Notes: generated by a model from the sequence alone, not told the origin. A DNA stretch of 64,000 nt from CAWDMN01 sp963803155 (GCA_963803155.1 CAWDMN010000032.1:1-64000); one strand, 5' to 3'; numbered from the stretch's first letter, positions 7,290 through 16,977 are shown. Made by a program: numbers and translations.

Positions 7290-9815
7290 TCATGGGCAGA
7301 CGACGGTTTTTAAATTGCCTTCTTCCCAATAGCGCAGGAGCAGTCGTCCAATATTTTTCTGGGCATCTAAAGAAATTTGGCCGGCTTCTCCGGATCCCCA
7401 CCAGGCAAGGATTTGTACTTCTCCCACTCGAAAGCCTGTTTTCCCCCCGCCAGAAACTGACTCGATGACCGGCGGCTTTTGCCCTTCCCGGTAAGGCGCC
7501 AACACAGCTAGAAACTTTGCCTCCGCAGCTTTAGTTTTCGTGCGCGCGGTAAGATGCCATTGATCAGGCGCACCCTCGGCGCGTTCTTCCGGCTTCACCG
7601 GAAATCCGCCAAATTGCGAAATATCCAAGGGGGCCGTGGAAATCAACTTGACCGCCAGATGTGCTTTCCCGCTAGTGATGAGAATGGAACCGGTGTTGGG
7701 ATCTATTTTCATCTCCCGCAGGGAATGAAGAAGCCAGTCAAAAGCGGCCGGTCCCGCGGTTTTGATCTGATCATAAATAACCAGGAGGGGCTGATCTTTG
7801 GAGGCCAGGAAAGCCAACGTGCGGCCAAAAGAGTTCAATTTGGGCTCCATGGCGGGTAACGGTTCGGTCAGGTGTTTTTGCCACAATTTGATGGTGTCTT
7901 GATCCTGCGGCCGGTTGTAAGCCGCTGCCGCCTGGCCGCGCGACAGCGTCACCAGCCCGTGCCGCTCGAAAAATTCGATGGTTCCCGAAGCATTCCAATC
8001 AAATGGGGGCTGTCCTCGTCCGTCGACCAGGATGTCGTTATGGGCGCGGGTCTGGCGGGACCATAGGACGTGATGCGGACTGCCATAGGAAGGATAGTAG
8101 CCTGAGTCGATAGCAAGGGCTTCTCCCCAAGCGTGGAGTTGGAAGCTGTTTTGATCGGCATGACTATGGCTGAAAGAGCCGAAACGGCTGGATTTGAAAA
8201 GAACCCAAACATCATTTGCGGCATCTCCCAGGGCGGTATGCATCGATACCCAGCCAATATCCGCCGCGTGCCGTGAATCCGGTCCACCCTGGGGAGCCCG
8301 TGGCTCCACCCGCGCGGTTCCCGCCCTCCAAACGGAAACCAGGTCTTCCAGGAACCACTCATTCCATTGCCGTTCTTCGCGAGCATACGTCACCTTCGAC
8401 ACCTCTGGCCGGATGGAGGAGGCATGCCACTTGAGAGCCGGATCCTGAAACACTTCGGCAAAATAGTCGATCAGTAATTTTTCGTGCAGGCTGGGTTGGC
8501 TGTCTCCTGCGTCGCCAAAAGCTCCCATCGGGGCATAGGGCGGATGAAAGTAGAGGGGGAAGTATCCATTTTTATGATAGAAGGGGCGCCGCAAAATATC
8601 CACCTCGGTGGCCCCGCGGAGAGCTTCCGCAAAGCTGCTCAGCCAATTCACATAGGCAGCCCAATATCCAATGCCCTGGGCCCATCCTCCCTCATCTCCG
8701 CCCCAGGCGGGGAAGGAAGTGAGGTAGCAGCGAAGCACATAATCCAGCCACTCCTCGGCTTCCGGAAGGTCCCCTAGAAAAGAGAGGCCGGCATTGCCGA
8801 GAAACGCCAGCGATCTGCCTTCATGGTTGGAAAAGGGGTGCGATAAAAAGTCTTGCTTCTTCAATAGCCGCAGGACTTGGTTTCCGCGCTCCGGCATCAC
8901 CGCCAGGACGCGCGCCCGTTCTTTGGGGGTGAGTTCTTCGCCGATCCAGTCCCAGGCGAAAGCCATCCGCTCCAGCACGGGCATGGAGGCTTCGTCGTTT
9001 CCATCGGAACCGTCGGTTTGGGGGAGACGGTGACTGATGATCCCCGTCGGATCCCAGCTTGCCAAGTTCATCATCCAGCGCCGCGCTCCGTCAAGGTACT
9101 TTTTCTCGCCGGTGATTTTATACGCGAGGGCCAGACGGGCCAGATGGGCACTTCCCACTTTGCCCGGACGGTATATTCGCCTCCAGTCTTCCACAATAAA
9201 TTCGCCGTTGGGATACCCTTTCGGTTCCGGGTAGGGGCCTTCTTTCAGAGCATCGTTGGCGGCCGTGAGGAAAAAGTCCCACTGGGCAACCTTTCCCTTA
9301 CGGACTTCCTCCCGGATGATGGCGAGGCGGTCCCTCCCCAGAAATAGACGAGGGCGGACTTTGGTAAGCTTGTCCCGAAGCTGCCTCACGTCCGGCATGG
9401 GAAGCTCGGGAAGGCCACGAGGGATTTCGAAACGGCGAATCTTCGAAACACCGTAGTCTCTGCCTTCGGCATTGCGATAGATCACTTGCCAGCGGTATTG
9501 CCCGGGAGGCATCGTCGTAGTTGGCGGGTAAACCGTGGATTCCAACCTGTCGATCCAGAAGACCGTACGAACTGATTCTGTTTTGCTGGCAACCTCCAGC
9601 CGATAGGTACGCGCTTGATCCTGAGGAGTCCAGCAAAAGCCCGGCGGATTGACTCCGGCCTTAGTCTGATCGACCGGATAAGCAACCAACTCTTCTGCTC
9701 GCGGTTCCCGCTCCAGGAGGGGGAGTCCTGAAGTCCAGGACTTTTCTCCACCAAGAGCGAAGAGACTGCAGGAATAAGACAAAATGCCAACTGCCCAGAC
9801 GATCAGGAATCGCAT
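7290..9815 (-). CDS. Heparinase II/III-family polysaccharide lyase, DUF4962 N-terminus
   Basis: Exported enzyme predicted to cleave uronic-acid-containing polysaccharides by beta-elimination. Residues 1-23 form a Sec signal peptide. Residues about 40-130 are the beta-rich DUF4962 region (YRLEVASKT, PPGQYRWQVIYRN), then an (alpha/alpha) toroid domain (about 150-480) with NHEGRSLAFLGNAG, and a Hepar_II_III beta-sandwich (about 520-800) with SHSHADQNSFQLHAWGE and DSGYYPSYGSPHH. The 841-residue length suits this domain set. It lies 65 bp downstream of a Tat-exported Gfo/Idh/MocA dehydrogenase on the same strand, so the two probably form one transcript for sugar catabolism. The exact substrate cannot be told from sequence. 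Confidence 0.88.
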   Translation of the reverse strand: MRFLIVWAVGILSYSCSLFALGGEKSWTSGLPLLEREPRAEELVAYPVDQTKAGVNPPGFCWTPQDQARTYRLEVASKTESVRTVFWIDRLESTVYPPTTTMPPGQYRWQVIYRNAEGRDYGVSKIRRFEIPRGLPELPMPDVRQLRDKLTKVRPRLFLGRDRLAIIREEVRKGKVAQWDFFLTAANDALKEGPYPEPKGYPNGEFIVEDWRRIYRPGKVGSAHLARLALAYKITGEKKYLDGARRWMMNLASWDPTGIISHRLPQTDGSDGNDEASMPVLERMAFAWDWIGEELTPKERARVLAVMPERGNQVLRLLKKQDFLSHPFSNHEGRSLAFLGNAGLSFLGDLPEAEEWLDYVLRCYLTSFPAWGGDEGGWAQGIGYWAAYVNWLSSFAEALRGATEVDILRRPFYHKNGYFPLYFHPPYAPMGAFGDAGDSQPSLHEKLLIDYFAEVFQDPALKWHASSIRPEVSKVTYAREERQWNEWFLEDLVSVWRAGTARVEPRAPQGGPDSRHAADIGWVSMHTALGDAANDVWVLFKSSRFGSFSHSHADQNSFQLHAWGEALAIDSGYYPSYGSPHHVLWSRQTRAHNDILVDGRGQPPFDWNASGTIEFFERHGLVTLSRGQAAAAYNRPQDQDTIKLWQKHLTEPLPAMEPKLNSFGRTLAFLASKDQPLLVIYDQIKTAGPAAFDWLLHSLREMKIDPNTGSILITSGKAHLAVKLISTAPLDISQFGGFPVKPEERAEGAPDQWHLTARTKTKAAEAKFLAVLAPYREGQKPPVIESVSGGGKTGFRVGEVQILAWWGSGEAGQISLDAQKNIGRLLLRYWEEGNLKTVVCP

Positions 9816-9880
9816 GATGGCGTTCTCCTATTAACAGCAGTACGAAGAGAAGGGGAAACTGCTCTCTGTAGTTTTCCGTT

Positions 9881-11302
9881 TTAAACCTTTTCCGGAACAA
9901 CAAAGGGAGGACGGTACTCCCGGGTCAGGAACCGATTGGCTTGCGCCGCCAACTCTCCGGTGAATTGCTCGCGGGAAGAATCCATTTCCAGCCATGGGCC
10001 GAGGATGCGCGGAGTTTCCGTCACATTGATTCCGTTTTGCAGCAGGTGCTCCTGGAGAGATTCAAACACTTCGAGGGCTTCCCGCGTAGATGAAAATTCG
10101 CGGAGGATATCGGAACGGCTGGATTCTTTGCCCAGCCGGAATGAAATATTCGCCATATGACAGAGCGCAGAGGAGAGATGACATTCCTCCACTTCGGCAT
10201 TTAAGTCGCCGCGCTTGCGGCTGCGCAAAGCTTTGAGGAAGTTCAAGTGATGGTTGGCCCCCTCATCTCGTCCGAATTGCCGAATCTTCTTTCCTTGCCG
10301 ATCATAGGCAAAATCGCCGGCAATGGAACCCCCTTCGCAGAAAATAACCTCTCCAAAGCGGATCCCCTTGTAATTGTCCAGGATCTTCTCTCCATAGCGG
10401 CGATAGAGGCCGCGCACCTCATAGATGATGGGCGCCGGTTTATAGTCCAGGATCGCAATCTGCGTGTTTGGAGTCTCTCCATCATCTTTATATCCGAAGC
10501 GGCCACCCAAGCTGATCACACGCGGAGCCAATTGCTTCTGATGCAAAAGCCAGCGGCAGACATCAAGGGAATGAATTCCGTTGTTGCCGATTTCCCCATT
10601 CCCGGTGGCCCAAATCCAGTGCCAGTCGTAATGCAGGTTCTTCCTCATCAGTGGGGCCTTGGGGGCGGGACCACACCATAGATCGTAGTCCACGCTGGCG
10701 GGAATGGGCTGAGGACCATCCACTTTCCCGATGCTTTCCCTCTCCCGATAACAAATTCCATGTATATAGAGGATCTTCCCCAGACTCCCTTTCTGAAGAT
10801 AATCGTCAATTGCCATGATTCCTTCGTCAGAACGCCGCTGGGTGCCGGCCTGAACAATGCGGTCGTATTTTCGGGTGGCCTCCACGAGTTTGCGCCCTTC
10901 CCAAATATTGTAAGAGAGAGGTTTTTCTACATAGGCATCCTTGCCGGCTTGGCAGGCCCAGATTCCGGCCAGACAATGCCAGTTATTTGGTGTAGCGACA
11001 ATGACCGCATCAATGCTTTTGTCGTCGAGCAGATGTCGGATGTCTCGATAGGAATCGATTTTTTCATTCCGGTCACGGAATTTTTGAGCCTCCCGGTCGA
11101 GAATGGCGCTGTCAGGATCGCAAAGGGCCGCTACTTGAACTCCAGGTGTTAGGCGAAAGAGCTCGACATGCTGAGATCCTTTGCCGTTGAGACCTATAAC
11201 AGCCAAGCGAATAGTATCGTTTGCGCCGAGTATTTTGGATCCGGAAATGGCCAGAGCCGCGGCAGTTGAGACCGACTTTTGCAGAAATGATCGTCGTTGC
11301 AT
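9881..11302 (-). CDS. Tat-exported Gfo/Idh/MocA-family oxidoreductase
   Basis: NAD(P)-dependent sugar dehydrogenase/isomerase-type enzyme. The N-terminus MQRRSFLQKS followed by a short hydrophobic stretch is a twin-arginine signal. A Rossmann fold follows (RLAVIGLNGKGSQH, about residue 32), then the conserved EKPLS motif (YVEKPLSYNIWEGR) that closes the first domain, and a C-terminal alpha/beta domain. At 473 residues it is typical of the large, periplasmic Gfo/Idh/MocA subgroup common in Acidobacteriota and Planctomycetes. It is the first gene of a two-gene unit with the heparinase-like lyase. The substrate is unknown; glycosaminoglycan-like sugar processing is inferred from the neighbour. 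Confidence 0.88.
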   Translation of the reverse strand: MQRRSFLQKSVSTAAALAISGSKILGANDTIRLAVIGLNGKGSQHVELFRLTPGVQVAALCDPDSAILDREAQKFRDRNEKIDSYRDIRHLLDDKSIDAVIVATPNNWHCLAGIWACQAGKDAYVEKPLSYNIWEGRKLVEATRKYDRIVQAGTQRRSDEGIMAIDDYLQKGSLGKILYIHGICYRERESIGKVDGPQPIPASVDYDLWCGPAPKAPLMRKNLHYDWHWIWATGNGEIGNNGIHSLDVCRWLLHQKQLAPRVISLGGRFGYKDDGETPNTQIAILDYKPAPIIYEVRGLYRRYGEKILDNYKGIRFGEVIFCEGGSIAGDFAYDRQGKKIRQFGRDEGANHHLNFLKALRSRKRGDLNAEVEECHLSSALCHMANISFRLGKESSRSDILREFSSTREALEVFESLQEHLLQNGINVTETPRILGPWLEMDSSREQFTGELAAQANRFLTREYRPPFVVPEKV

Positions 11303-11987
11303 AGGAATTGTCGTACCTCCTAACCATAATGTAATATCGAAATCTAGGTTTCTTTCTCCCTCTGAGAAAAAAGAACAATTGTGTAAAGAAAATGAACTTT
11401 AAAAATGGTCAGACTATTTCTTTTTATACAACCCAGAATGGATTTGAAAGGCAAGGATAGAACAATTCAAATGATACTTTCGTATAGCTGCTTAAGTCTA
11501 TTATTTTTTATCTTTTGATTGTGTTTCGTTGTGTCCACACGCCCTCATCCCCTCAGAATCAATTTATGACAAGGCACGAACCAAAGGGGCGTCAGAGCCC
11601 CACTCTGCATTTATGATTCGAAGTCTCACTCAATAAAAAGAATTAAAGAACGGATGAAAGACTATCAAGATAAGCTTTGGTAAAATCTTCGAGTAGACGA
11701 GCAGAGAAAAGAGGGAACCTTATTCGACTACCATGATGCTTTGAAGCCCGTTAGCATTGAGGTGCATCAGATGTAAGAAAGCATGGATGTCATTGACATT
11801 CCTTTCTTGCTCTGTGACTGCCTGCCGAAGAGCTCCTGTAACGAAAAATCCTTCACTCATTCCAAATGGTATCCAGTCCCAAGTTTTGGTATTCTACCTC
11901 CATGGTTTCGACCAATTGTTGCCTTATCGCGTCATATTATTATGGAGAAGGAACCAGGGAAATTCCAGCAAGGAGAGAAGATCCTTT
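11303..11987. other. Divergent intergenic region, no gene seen
   Basis: A 685-bp AT-rich spacer between divergently oriented genes, so promoters for both are expected here. The only structure noted is a short GGGGC-GTCAGA-GCCCC hairpin (11586-11601). The open frame that runs into the HEAT-repeat gene from 11757 lacks a signal sequence or ribosome site at its first ATG. Confidence 0.5.
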
Positions 11988-13319
11988 ATGAACTCAAAAA
12001 CAAAATGGGCAGGCAATCCTATTCGTCTGATTTTGATCGCATTGTTTTTGACGGGCTTTTCCGTTTTAATCCTGGCGGCAGAACTGACGGTGGACCAATG
12101 GGCGGGGCAGTTAAAGAGCCCAGAAGCCAAAGCTCGCCGTAGAGCCGCGGAAGAATTGGGGAAAACCGGCAGCCGCGAGGCGGTGGCTCCATTATTGCAG
12201 GCAGTGCAAGATCCGGACACGGAAGTCAGGCGCAATGTGGTGCGTTCCTTGGGACAGTTGAGAGATCAGAGCGCCATTACCATGTTGCTCAAAGCAATTG
12301 AAGACTCCTCCTCTGAGGTGCGGCGGGACGCCATCGATGCCTTAGTCAGCCTATACGTGGATCCACAATCTGAATTCATTTTGACCCGGCAGGCCAAGAA
12401 GGTCTACAAGACCATCAATCTTTTTAGCGACAAAGTAAAAGATGATCCGACTGTTGTGCGTCCAGGAATTCAGGTGAATCAAGCCGTGATTGAAGGAATT
12501 GCACGGCGACTGAAGGATCCCGATGAATCCAATCGAATGAGCGCAGCCTATGCTCTTGGAATTTTTCAAGCTCAACAAGCCATTCCTCAAATGTTGGAAG
12601 CGATGCAATATGGCAGTGCGCAGTTGAAAATTGCTCTCCTCCGTTCCTTCTATAAAATCAGAGACACCAGCGTGGCTGATAGACTTCTTCCCTATATGAA
12701 TGATCCGGACCGGGATGTCAAATTGGAAGCTATCACTACGCTGGGTCTTCTTCGCGGCAAGAGGGCTCTTCCCACGTTGCGGGCTTTTTATGAACAGGGT
12801 TCTGATGAGAAAGTGCGGCTGAAATCGATGGGGGCCATGGCATTAGTCGGCGACCCCAGCGTGCGTGAATTATTCCGGCGGGTCTTGATTGATCCGGAAG
12901 CGGAATATCGCCAGTATGGGGCGGAAGGATTGGGCCGGATCGCGGATCCAACCACGGTGGAAGAGTTGTCCCGGGCATTCCTCTCTGAAAAGAAACAGAA
13001 TGTTCAAATCGCTTTAAGTTTTGCCTTATATCAGACTGGCCGTAAGGAATATCTGGACAAGTTGATCGAGAGCCTTGTAGACCGGGCCTACCGACAGCAT
13101 GCGGAAGCCTACCTGATTGAGATAGGCAAGCCGGCGGTCCCGCAATTGCTGAAATCTTTGGACTCCCCCAACGCCAAAATTCGGGAGAGGGTTTGTTATG
13201 TGTTGGGAATGATTGGAGACCCCGCCGCCACCGAAAAAATGCGGCTGATGCTGCGCGATTCTACTAGCGAAGTCGTGGCCGAAGCATCCACGGCACTGGG
13301 ACGTTTAAATTCGCGCTAA
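11988..13319 (+). CDS. Exported HEAT-repeat protein
   Basis: Helical-repeat scaffold protein. I start it at the ATG at 11988, which follows AAGGAGAG and gives an immediate signal peptide or anchor (RLILIALFLTGFSVLILAAE); the frame itself is open further upstream. The mature part is a run of HEAT/PBS-lyase-type repeats of about 31 residues with the D-x-x-x-x-V-R-x-x-A-x-x-x-L-G pattern, for example DPDTEVRRNVVRSLGQL, DPDRDVKLEAITTLGLL and DSTSEVVAEASTALGRL. It has 443 residues and no catalytic motif, so a protein-protein interaction role in the periplasm is inferred. It stands alone, with no operon partner. Confidence 0.85.
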   Translation: MNSKTKWAGNPIRLILIALFLTGFSVLILAAELTVDQWAGQLKSPEAKARRRAAEELGKTGSREAVAPLLQAVQDPDTEVRRNVVRSLGQLRDQSAITMLLKAIEDSSSEVRRDAIDALVSLYVDPQSEFILTRQAKKVYKTINLFSDKVKDDPTVVRPGIQVNQAVIEGIARRLKDPDESNRMSAAYALGIFQAQQAIPQMLEAMQYGSAQLKIALLRSFYKIRDTSVADRLLPYMNDPDRDVKLEAITTLGLLRGKRALPTLRAFYEQGSDEKVRLKSMGAMALVGDPSVRELFRRVLIDPEAEYRQYGAEGLGRIADPTTVEELSRAFLSEKKQNVQIALSFALYQTGRKEYLDKLIESLVDRAYRQHAEAYLIEIGKPAVPQLLKSLDSPNAKIRERVCYVLGMIGDPAATEKMRLMLRDSTSEVVAEASTALGRLNSR

Positions 13320-13709
13320 TTATCCATAAATTAATTGGGAAGGCGACAATTTTTTTTGCCGGTTCCTATTTTACTTCCTCGCCCCTTTATTTGAGGCCGC
13401 CCGAAGAGCTGACGTGCAGCTGACATTTGATTGTGATTTTTCATGGGGCAGAGTTCTCTAATAGAATTCTTCCCTTTTTTCCTTCTCCTCTTTTTTAATC
13501 AGAAATTTGTGCGAGTGTATCCACATTCTGTTGTTGTCATTCCAGCATGAACCGCAATATCCTGTACAAAAACCGGTGGAAAAGCCTAAAATAATACCAA
13601 AAAAACCGGAAAAAACCCAAGAACTACCGTTGACACCAGAAAAAAAATGTACTAATGTCCTAAAAAAAAGTGTCGATATCAAGGACATATCAAGTGTGGG
13701 GTTGAGAGA
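13320..13709. other. A-rich leader upstream of the pilus cluster
   Basis: A 390-bp spacer containing several homopolymer A runs of 6-8 between 13570 and 13670, and the near-repeat GATATCAAGG/GACATATCAAG just before the HTH gene. A Pro/Lys-rich open frame (13507-13734) is explained by this A-rich composition and I do not call it. The region probably carries the promoter for the HTH-pil operon. Confidence 0.45.
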
Positions 13710-13904
13710 ATGGCACAAGCCAAGGAAGTTATGAACATCAAAGAGGCATCGCAATATCTGGGTATTTCGCCGGACTCTCTTTACAAATATGTGTCCTTAG
13801 AGCGAATTCCCGCGTTCAAACTGGGGAACCGCTGGAGGTTCAAAAAAACAGTCTTGGATGACTGGATGGAGCGGAAAAGCCGGAACTCCGGAAACGAAAA
13901 GTAA
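13710..13904 (+). CDS. Small helix-turn-helix (excisionase/MerR-like) DNA-binding protein
   Basis: A 64-residue winged helix-turn-helix protein of the excisionase (HTH_17) type: MNIKEASQYLGISPDSLYKYV, then the wing IPAFKLGNRWRFKKTVLDDWM. The start at 13710 is preceded by TTGAGAGA; an internal ATG at 13731 would give the bare domain. It lies 59 bp before pilM on the same strand, in the position of a local regulator of the pilus operon. No integrase or prophage gene is nearby, so a role in recombination is unlikely. The regulatory target is inferred only from position. Confidence 0.8.
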   Translation: MAQAKEVMNIKEASQYLGISPDSLYKYVSLERIPAFKLGNRWRFKKTVLDDWMERKSRNSGNEK

Positions 13905-13963
13905 AGTTTTCTTCTTCATGATCCGAATAAATTGAATATTATTTTATGAATTAGGATGGGACT

Positions 13964-15019
13964 GTGGCACTTTTTTCCCGACAAAAAAAATTATTTGGCT
14001 TGGACATTGGGTCCAGTTCAGTCAAAGCGGCAGAGTTGCGCCCGATCAAAAAGGGGTACGAAGTCATTCATGCCGGTATGGAAGTTTTGGCTTCTGACAC
14101 TGTAGTGGATGGCGCCATCATGGATGCTCTTTCCGTGGCCGATTCGATTGGGAAGTTGCAGGCTGCGGCCAAGATCAAAACTAGAAGTGTCGCCACCTCG
14201 GTTTCGGGGCACTCGGTAATCGTCAAGAAAATATCATTGCCCCAGATGAGCAGGGAAGAACTGGATGAATCGATACAGTGGGAAGCCGAGCAACATATTC
14301 CTTTTGATATTTCTGACGTGAACTTGGATTACCAAGTGCTGGACAACATTTCGGCCTCCGGGAATACCGAGCTCTTATTGGTGGCCGTGAAAAAAGACAA
14401 AATCACCAACCACACCAATGTCATCACACAAGCCGGAAGAATCCCGATGATAGTGGACATTGATGCTTTTGCGCTTCAAAATGTTTTTGAAGTGAATTAT
14501 CATCCGGCTCCCAACTCCACGACCGCTTTGCTCAATATTGGCGCCAGTATTATGAACATTGTGGTTTCACGAGGGAACACTCTGCTCTTTACCCGGGATG
14601 TGTCGGCGGGCGGCAATCAATTTACCGATATTTTGCAGAAAGAGCTCGGCCTTGGATTTGAAGAAGCTGAAGAGGTCAAGAAGGGTAAACCGCTGGATGG
14701 AGTTGCGCCAGAGAATATCAGTGCCTTAATGCAATCGGTCTCCGAGGTCTTGCTGCTGGAGATTCAAAAAACCTTCGATTTCTTCAGAGCGACTTCCGTG
14801 AATGAACAGATTCAGCGAGTCTATTTGAGCGGGGGATGCTCTCAAGTGCCGGGCTTGATTGATTTGATCAAGAATGCTTCGAAGTTGCCCGTAGAATTTT
14901 TGAACCCTTTTAACCGGATTACGATCGGTAAAGGGGTTGATGTTGCCAAACTTGAAACTCTTTCTCCCAGCATGGCGATTGCTGTGGGATTAGCGTTGAG
15001 GTCATTTGAGAACGAATGA
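13964..15019 (+). CDS. pilM: Type IV pilus assembly protein PilM
   Basis: Actin-like cytoplasmic ATPase of the type IV pilus alignment complex, binding the N-terminal tail of PilN. The phosphate-1 loop appears at residues 9-16 (FGLDIGSSSVK) and a second one in TALLNIGASIMNIVV; YLSGGCSQVPG near residue 289 is the adenosine motif. Its 351 residues match the family. The start is a GTG at 13964 with AGGATGGG upstream. The gene overlaps pilN by 4 bp (ATGA), so translation is coupled. Confidence 0.96.
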   Translation: MALFSRQKKLFGLDIGSSSVKAAELRPIKKGYEVIHAGMEVLASDTVVDGAIMDALSVADSIGKLQAAAKIKTRSVATSVSGHSVIVKKISLPQMSREELDESIQWEAEQHIPFDISDVNLDYQVLDNISASGNTELLLVAVKKDKITNHTNVITQAGRIPMIVDIDAFALQNVFEVNYHPAPNSTTALLNIGASIMNIVVSRGNTLLFTRDVSAGGNQFTDILQKELGLGFEEAEEVKKGKPLDGVAPENISALMQSVSEVLLLEIQKTFDFFRATSVNEQIQRVYLSGGCSQVPGLIDLIKNASKLPVEFLNPFNRITIGKGVDVAKLETLSPSMAIAVGLALRSFENE

Positions 15020-15600
15020 TAAGAATTAACCTCCTTGGAAAAGTCAAAATCAAAGCGATCAAGACGAAAGTTCGCCGGGGCGTTCCGACTCAGGTGCTCC
15101 AGTTGGTCATGCTGATTTCCGTGGCGGTCCTCTCGGTGGGCAGTATTATCTTTTGGGAGAGGGCCCTTTCCCAGCGAGATGAGGTTTTAACGACTGAAAT
15201 TGGTCGAGCTAAGAAAGAAAAAACCCGGCAACAGCTGTTGCTGCGCGAAAATGAGATTTTTGACAAGCGGCGCAAATTGCTGGAGGCAAGGATCAATGTC
15301 ATTGAAAACCTGAAAAAAAATCAAGCCGGCCCGGTGCGGATACTCGACCGATTGAGTGATTGCGTTCAGAAAACGGAAGGACTTTGGCTTCGCGAGTTTA
15401 GCCAAAAGGAAAACCTGGTTACGCTTACTGGAACAGTGATGGGGACTCCAAGCACCATTGCCGATTTTCTGACGAACTTGGAGCAAATTGGCAAGTTCAA
15501 AAATGTGAACTTAATCAATGTGCAGGAAACTGAATCGAAGTACAACTTTTCCCTCACTTTTGAAGCGGAAAGCGCTCCCAAGGTGGAGGCAAATACATGA
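15016..15600 (+). CDS. pilN: Type IV pilus assembly protein PilN
   Basis: Bitopic inner-membrane protein linking PilM in the cytoplasm to PilO in the periplasm. The protein starts with the PilM-binding motif MIRINLLGK, has one membrane helix at about residues 30-50 (LQLVMLISVAVLSVGSIIF), a coiled coil (about 60-105) and a ferredoxin-like periplasmic domain (VTLTGTVMGTPSTIADFL). Unusually, 222 bp without a gene (15601-15822) separate it from pilO, while the other junctions in the cluster overlap or nearly touch. Confidence 0.94.
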   Translation: MIRINLLGKVKIKAIKTKVRRGVPTQVLQLVMLISVAVLSVGSIIFWERALSQRDEVLTTEIGRAKKEKTRQQLLLRENEIFDKRRKLLEARINVIENLKKNQAGPVRILDRLSDCVQKTEGLWLREFSQKENLVTLTGTVMGTPSTIADFLTNLEQIGKFKNVNLINVQETESKYNFSLTFEAESAPKVEANT

Positions 15601-15822
15601 TGAGGCTTATCCTCAAGCCGGCGTGGCTTGGATGGGGAATGATCCGTGGCAGAGCCTCGCAGGGAGGATTGCCCAGAATCCGGCAATCTGAAAAATAGTT
15701 GCCACTCCTCCCCTAAACCTTGGTTCTTGACCAGTTGTATAAGGAATCGGCGACTTATAAAAACTTGGCTCGATATCCCATCGGCTTAATTTCATGATGG
15801 CTAGCCTTAAGGATGCCTTGAT

Positions 15823-16452
15823 ATGGCACTGGATCTTAAAAAACTGAATGAACTCCCGTGGTATGCGCAGCTGGGTATTTTTCTATGCATTGGCTGTATT
15901 CTGGCGGGAATGGGCTATTATTTTTTCATCTCAGGCCTGCTGGAACAAATTAATATTAAGCAGGGGCAATTGGATGGATTAAAGGTGGAAATTCAGCGTG
16001 GGCAGGCCGTAGAACAAAAGCATTTGGAATTCAAGACGCAAAATCAAAAGCTACTGGAAAAGCTTGCCACCCTGAAGATCATTTTGCCCGAAGCCAAACA
16101 AACCGATGACTTGTTGCGCCAAATTCAATCCAGCGCGGTAAGTTCCGGGCTAACCATCAAATTATTTCAGCCTTTAACCGTGGTTCAAAAGGATTTTTTT
16201 TCCGAATGGCCCATTACCATGGAGGTCGAGGGCAATTTTCACAATTTGGGAATTTTCTATGACCGGTTGAGTAAGTTGTCGCGAATTGTGAATGTGTCCA
16301 ATGTGAGAATCCTACAGTCGAATATTCGCGATAATGCCGCACGCACGATTCGGGCGTCTTATACGGCTACGACTTTCGTGTACAACGAGACTGCACCGGA
16401 TCAGGCGGAAGGTGTGGCGAAAAACAAGAAGGGAGCAGCCAAGGCCAAATGA
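15823..16452 (+). CDS. pilO: Type IV pilus assembly protein PilO
   Basis: Inner-membrane partner of PilN. A short cytoplasmic segment with the NELPWYAQLGIF pattern precedes one membrane helix (about residues 16-38), then a coiled coil rich in Q/K/E (40-90) and a ferredoxin-like domain with MEVEGNFHNLGIFYDRLSKL, the classic PilO signature. At 209 residues it is full length. Its stop overlaps the pilP start by 4 bp. Confidence 0.95.
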   Translation: MALDLKKLNELPWYAQLGIFLCIGCILAGMGYYFFISGLLEQINIKQGQLDGLKVEIQRGQAVEQKHLEFKTQNQKLLEKLATLKIILPEAKQTDDLLRQIQSSAVSSGLTIKLFQPLTVVQKDFFSEWPITMEVEGNFHNLGIFYDRLSKLSRIVNVSNVRILQSNIRDNAARTIRASYTATTFVYNETAPDQAEGVAKNKKGAAKAK

Positions 16453-16976
16453 AGAAAATGATTCTGTTCCTCATCGTGACGGCGATATTAGGCAGTTGCG
16501 CGGAAAGAGCGGGAGCCCAATCAACCGCGGCCAAGAGTGTAAAAGCAGCACCTTCGGCTGCCTCCGCCAGGACCGTGCCAGCCCCCGCCCCTTTGCCCGC
16601 CCAACCGGAGGGAGACCTCAATTACAAATATGAATTGCGTGGGCGGCGGGACCCATTCCGTCCGCTGGATTTGGTCTCCACGTTTCAAACCTCCCAGGCT
16701 CCGATGGTTCGGCCTCCCGGCCTGAAAGGTCAAATGGTGTCTGAGATCAGACTGGTGGGGATCGTCCAATCCTCCAACGGAATGCTTGCCATGGCCCAAG
16801 GATTCAAAAATCGGTCCTTTTTTTTACATCCCAACGACATTTTATATGATGGAAAAATATTGGAAATCCGCAAAGATGCCGTAGTTTTTTCTCAAACGCT
16901 CAAGGACATCGAGGGAAAAACCTTGACTCAGCAGGTAATAAAGAAGCTTCAACCGACACGAGGAGAAGGAAGATAA
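16449..16976 (+). CDS. pilP: Type IV pilus lipoprotein PilP
   Basis: Periplasmic lipoprotein connecting the PilNO subcomplex to the PilQ secretin. The N-terminus MKKMILFLIVTAILGSC is a lipoprotein signal with Cys17 as the expected lipidation site. An Ala/Pro-rich linker (about 20-55) precedes the conserved beta domain: YELRGRRDPFRPL, then VRLVGIVQ-like EIRLVGIVQSSNGMLAMAQG and a C-terminal KTLTQQVIKKL. It directly precedes pilQ with a 1-bp gap. Confidence 0.93.
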   Translation: MKKMILFLIVTAILGSCAERAGAQSTAAKSVKAAPSAASARTVPAPAPLPAQPEGDLNYKYELRGRRDPFRPLDLVSTFQTSQAPMVRPPGLKGQMVSEIRLVGIVQSSNGMLAMAQGFKNRSFFLHPNDILYDGKILEIRKDAVVFSQTLKDIEGKTLTQQVIKKLQPTRGEGR

Positions 16977-16977
16977 A

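Noticed and set aside
11757..11987. N-terminal extension of the HEAT-repeat protein from 11757
   Set aside because: It would bury the signal peptide at residue 90; the ATG at 11988 has AAGGAG upstream.
13507..13734. Pro/Lys-rich 75-codon frame resembling a TonB-type linker
   Set aside because: Composition follows from A-rich tracts, there is no ribosome site or domain, and it overlaps the HTH gene start.
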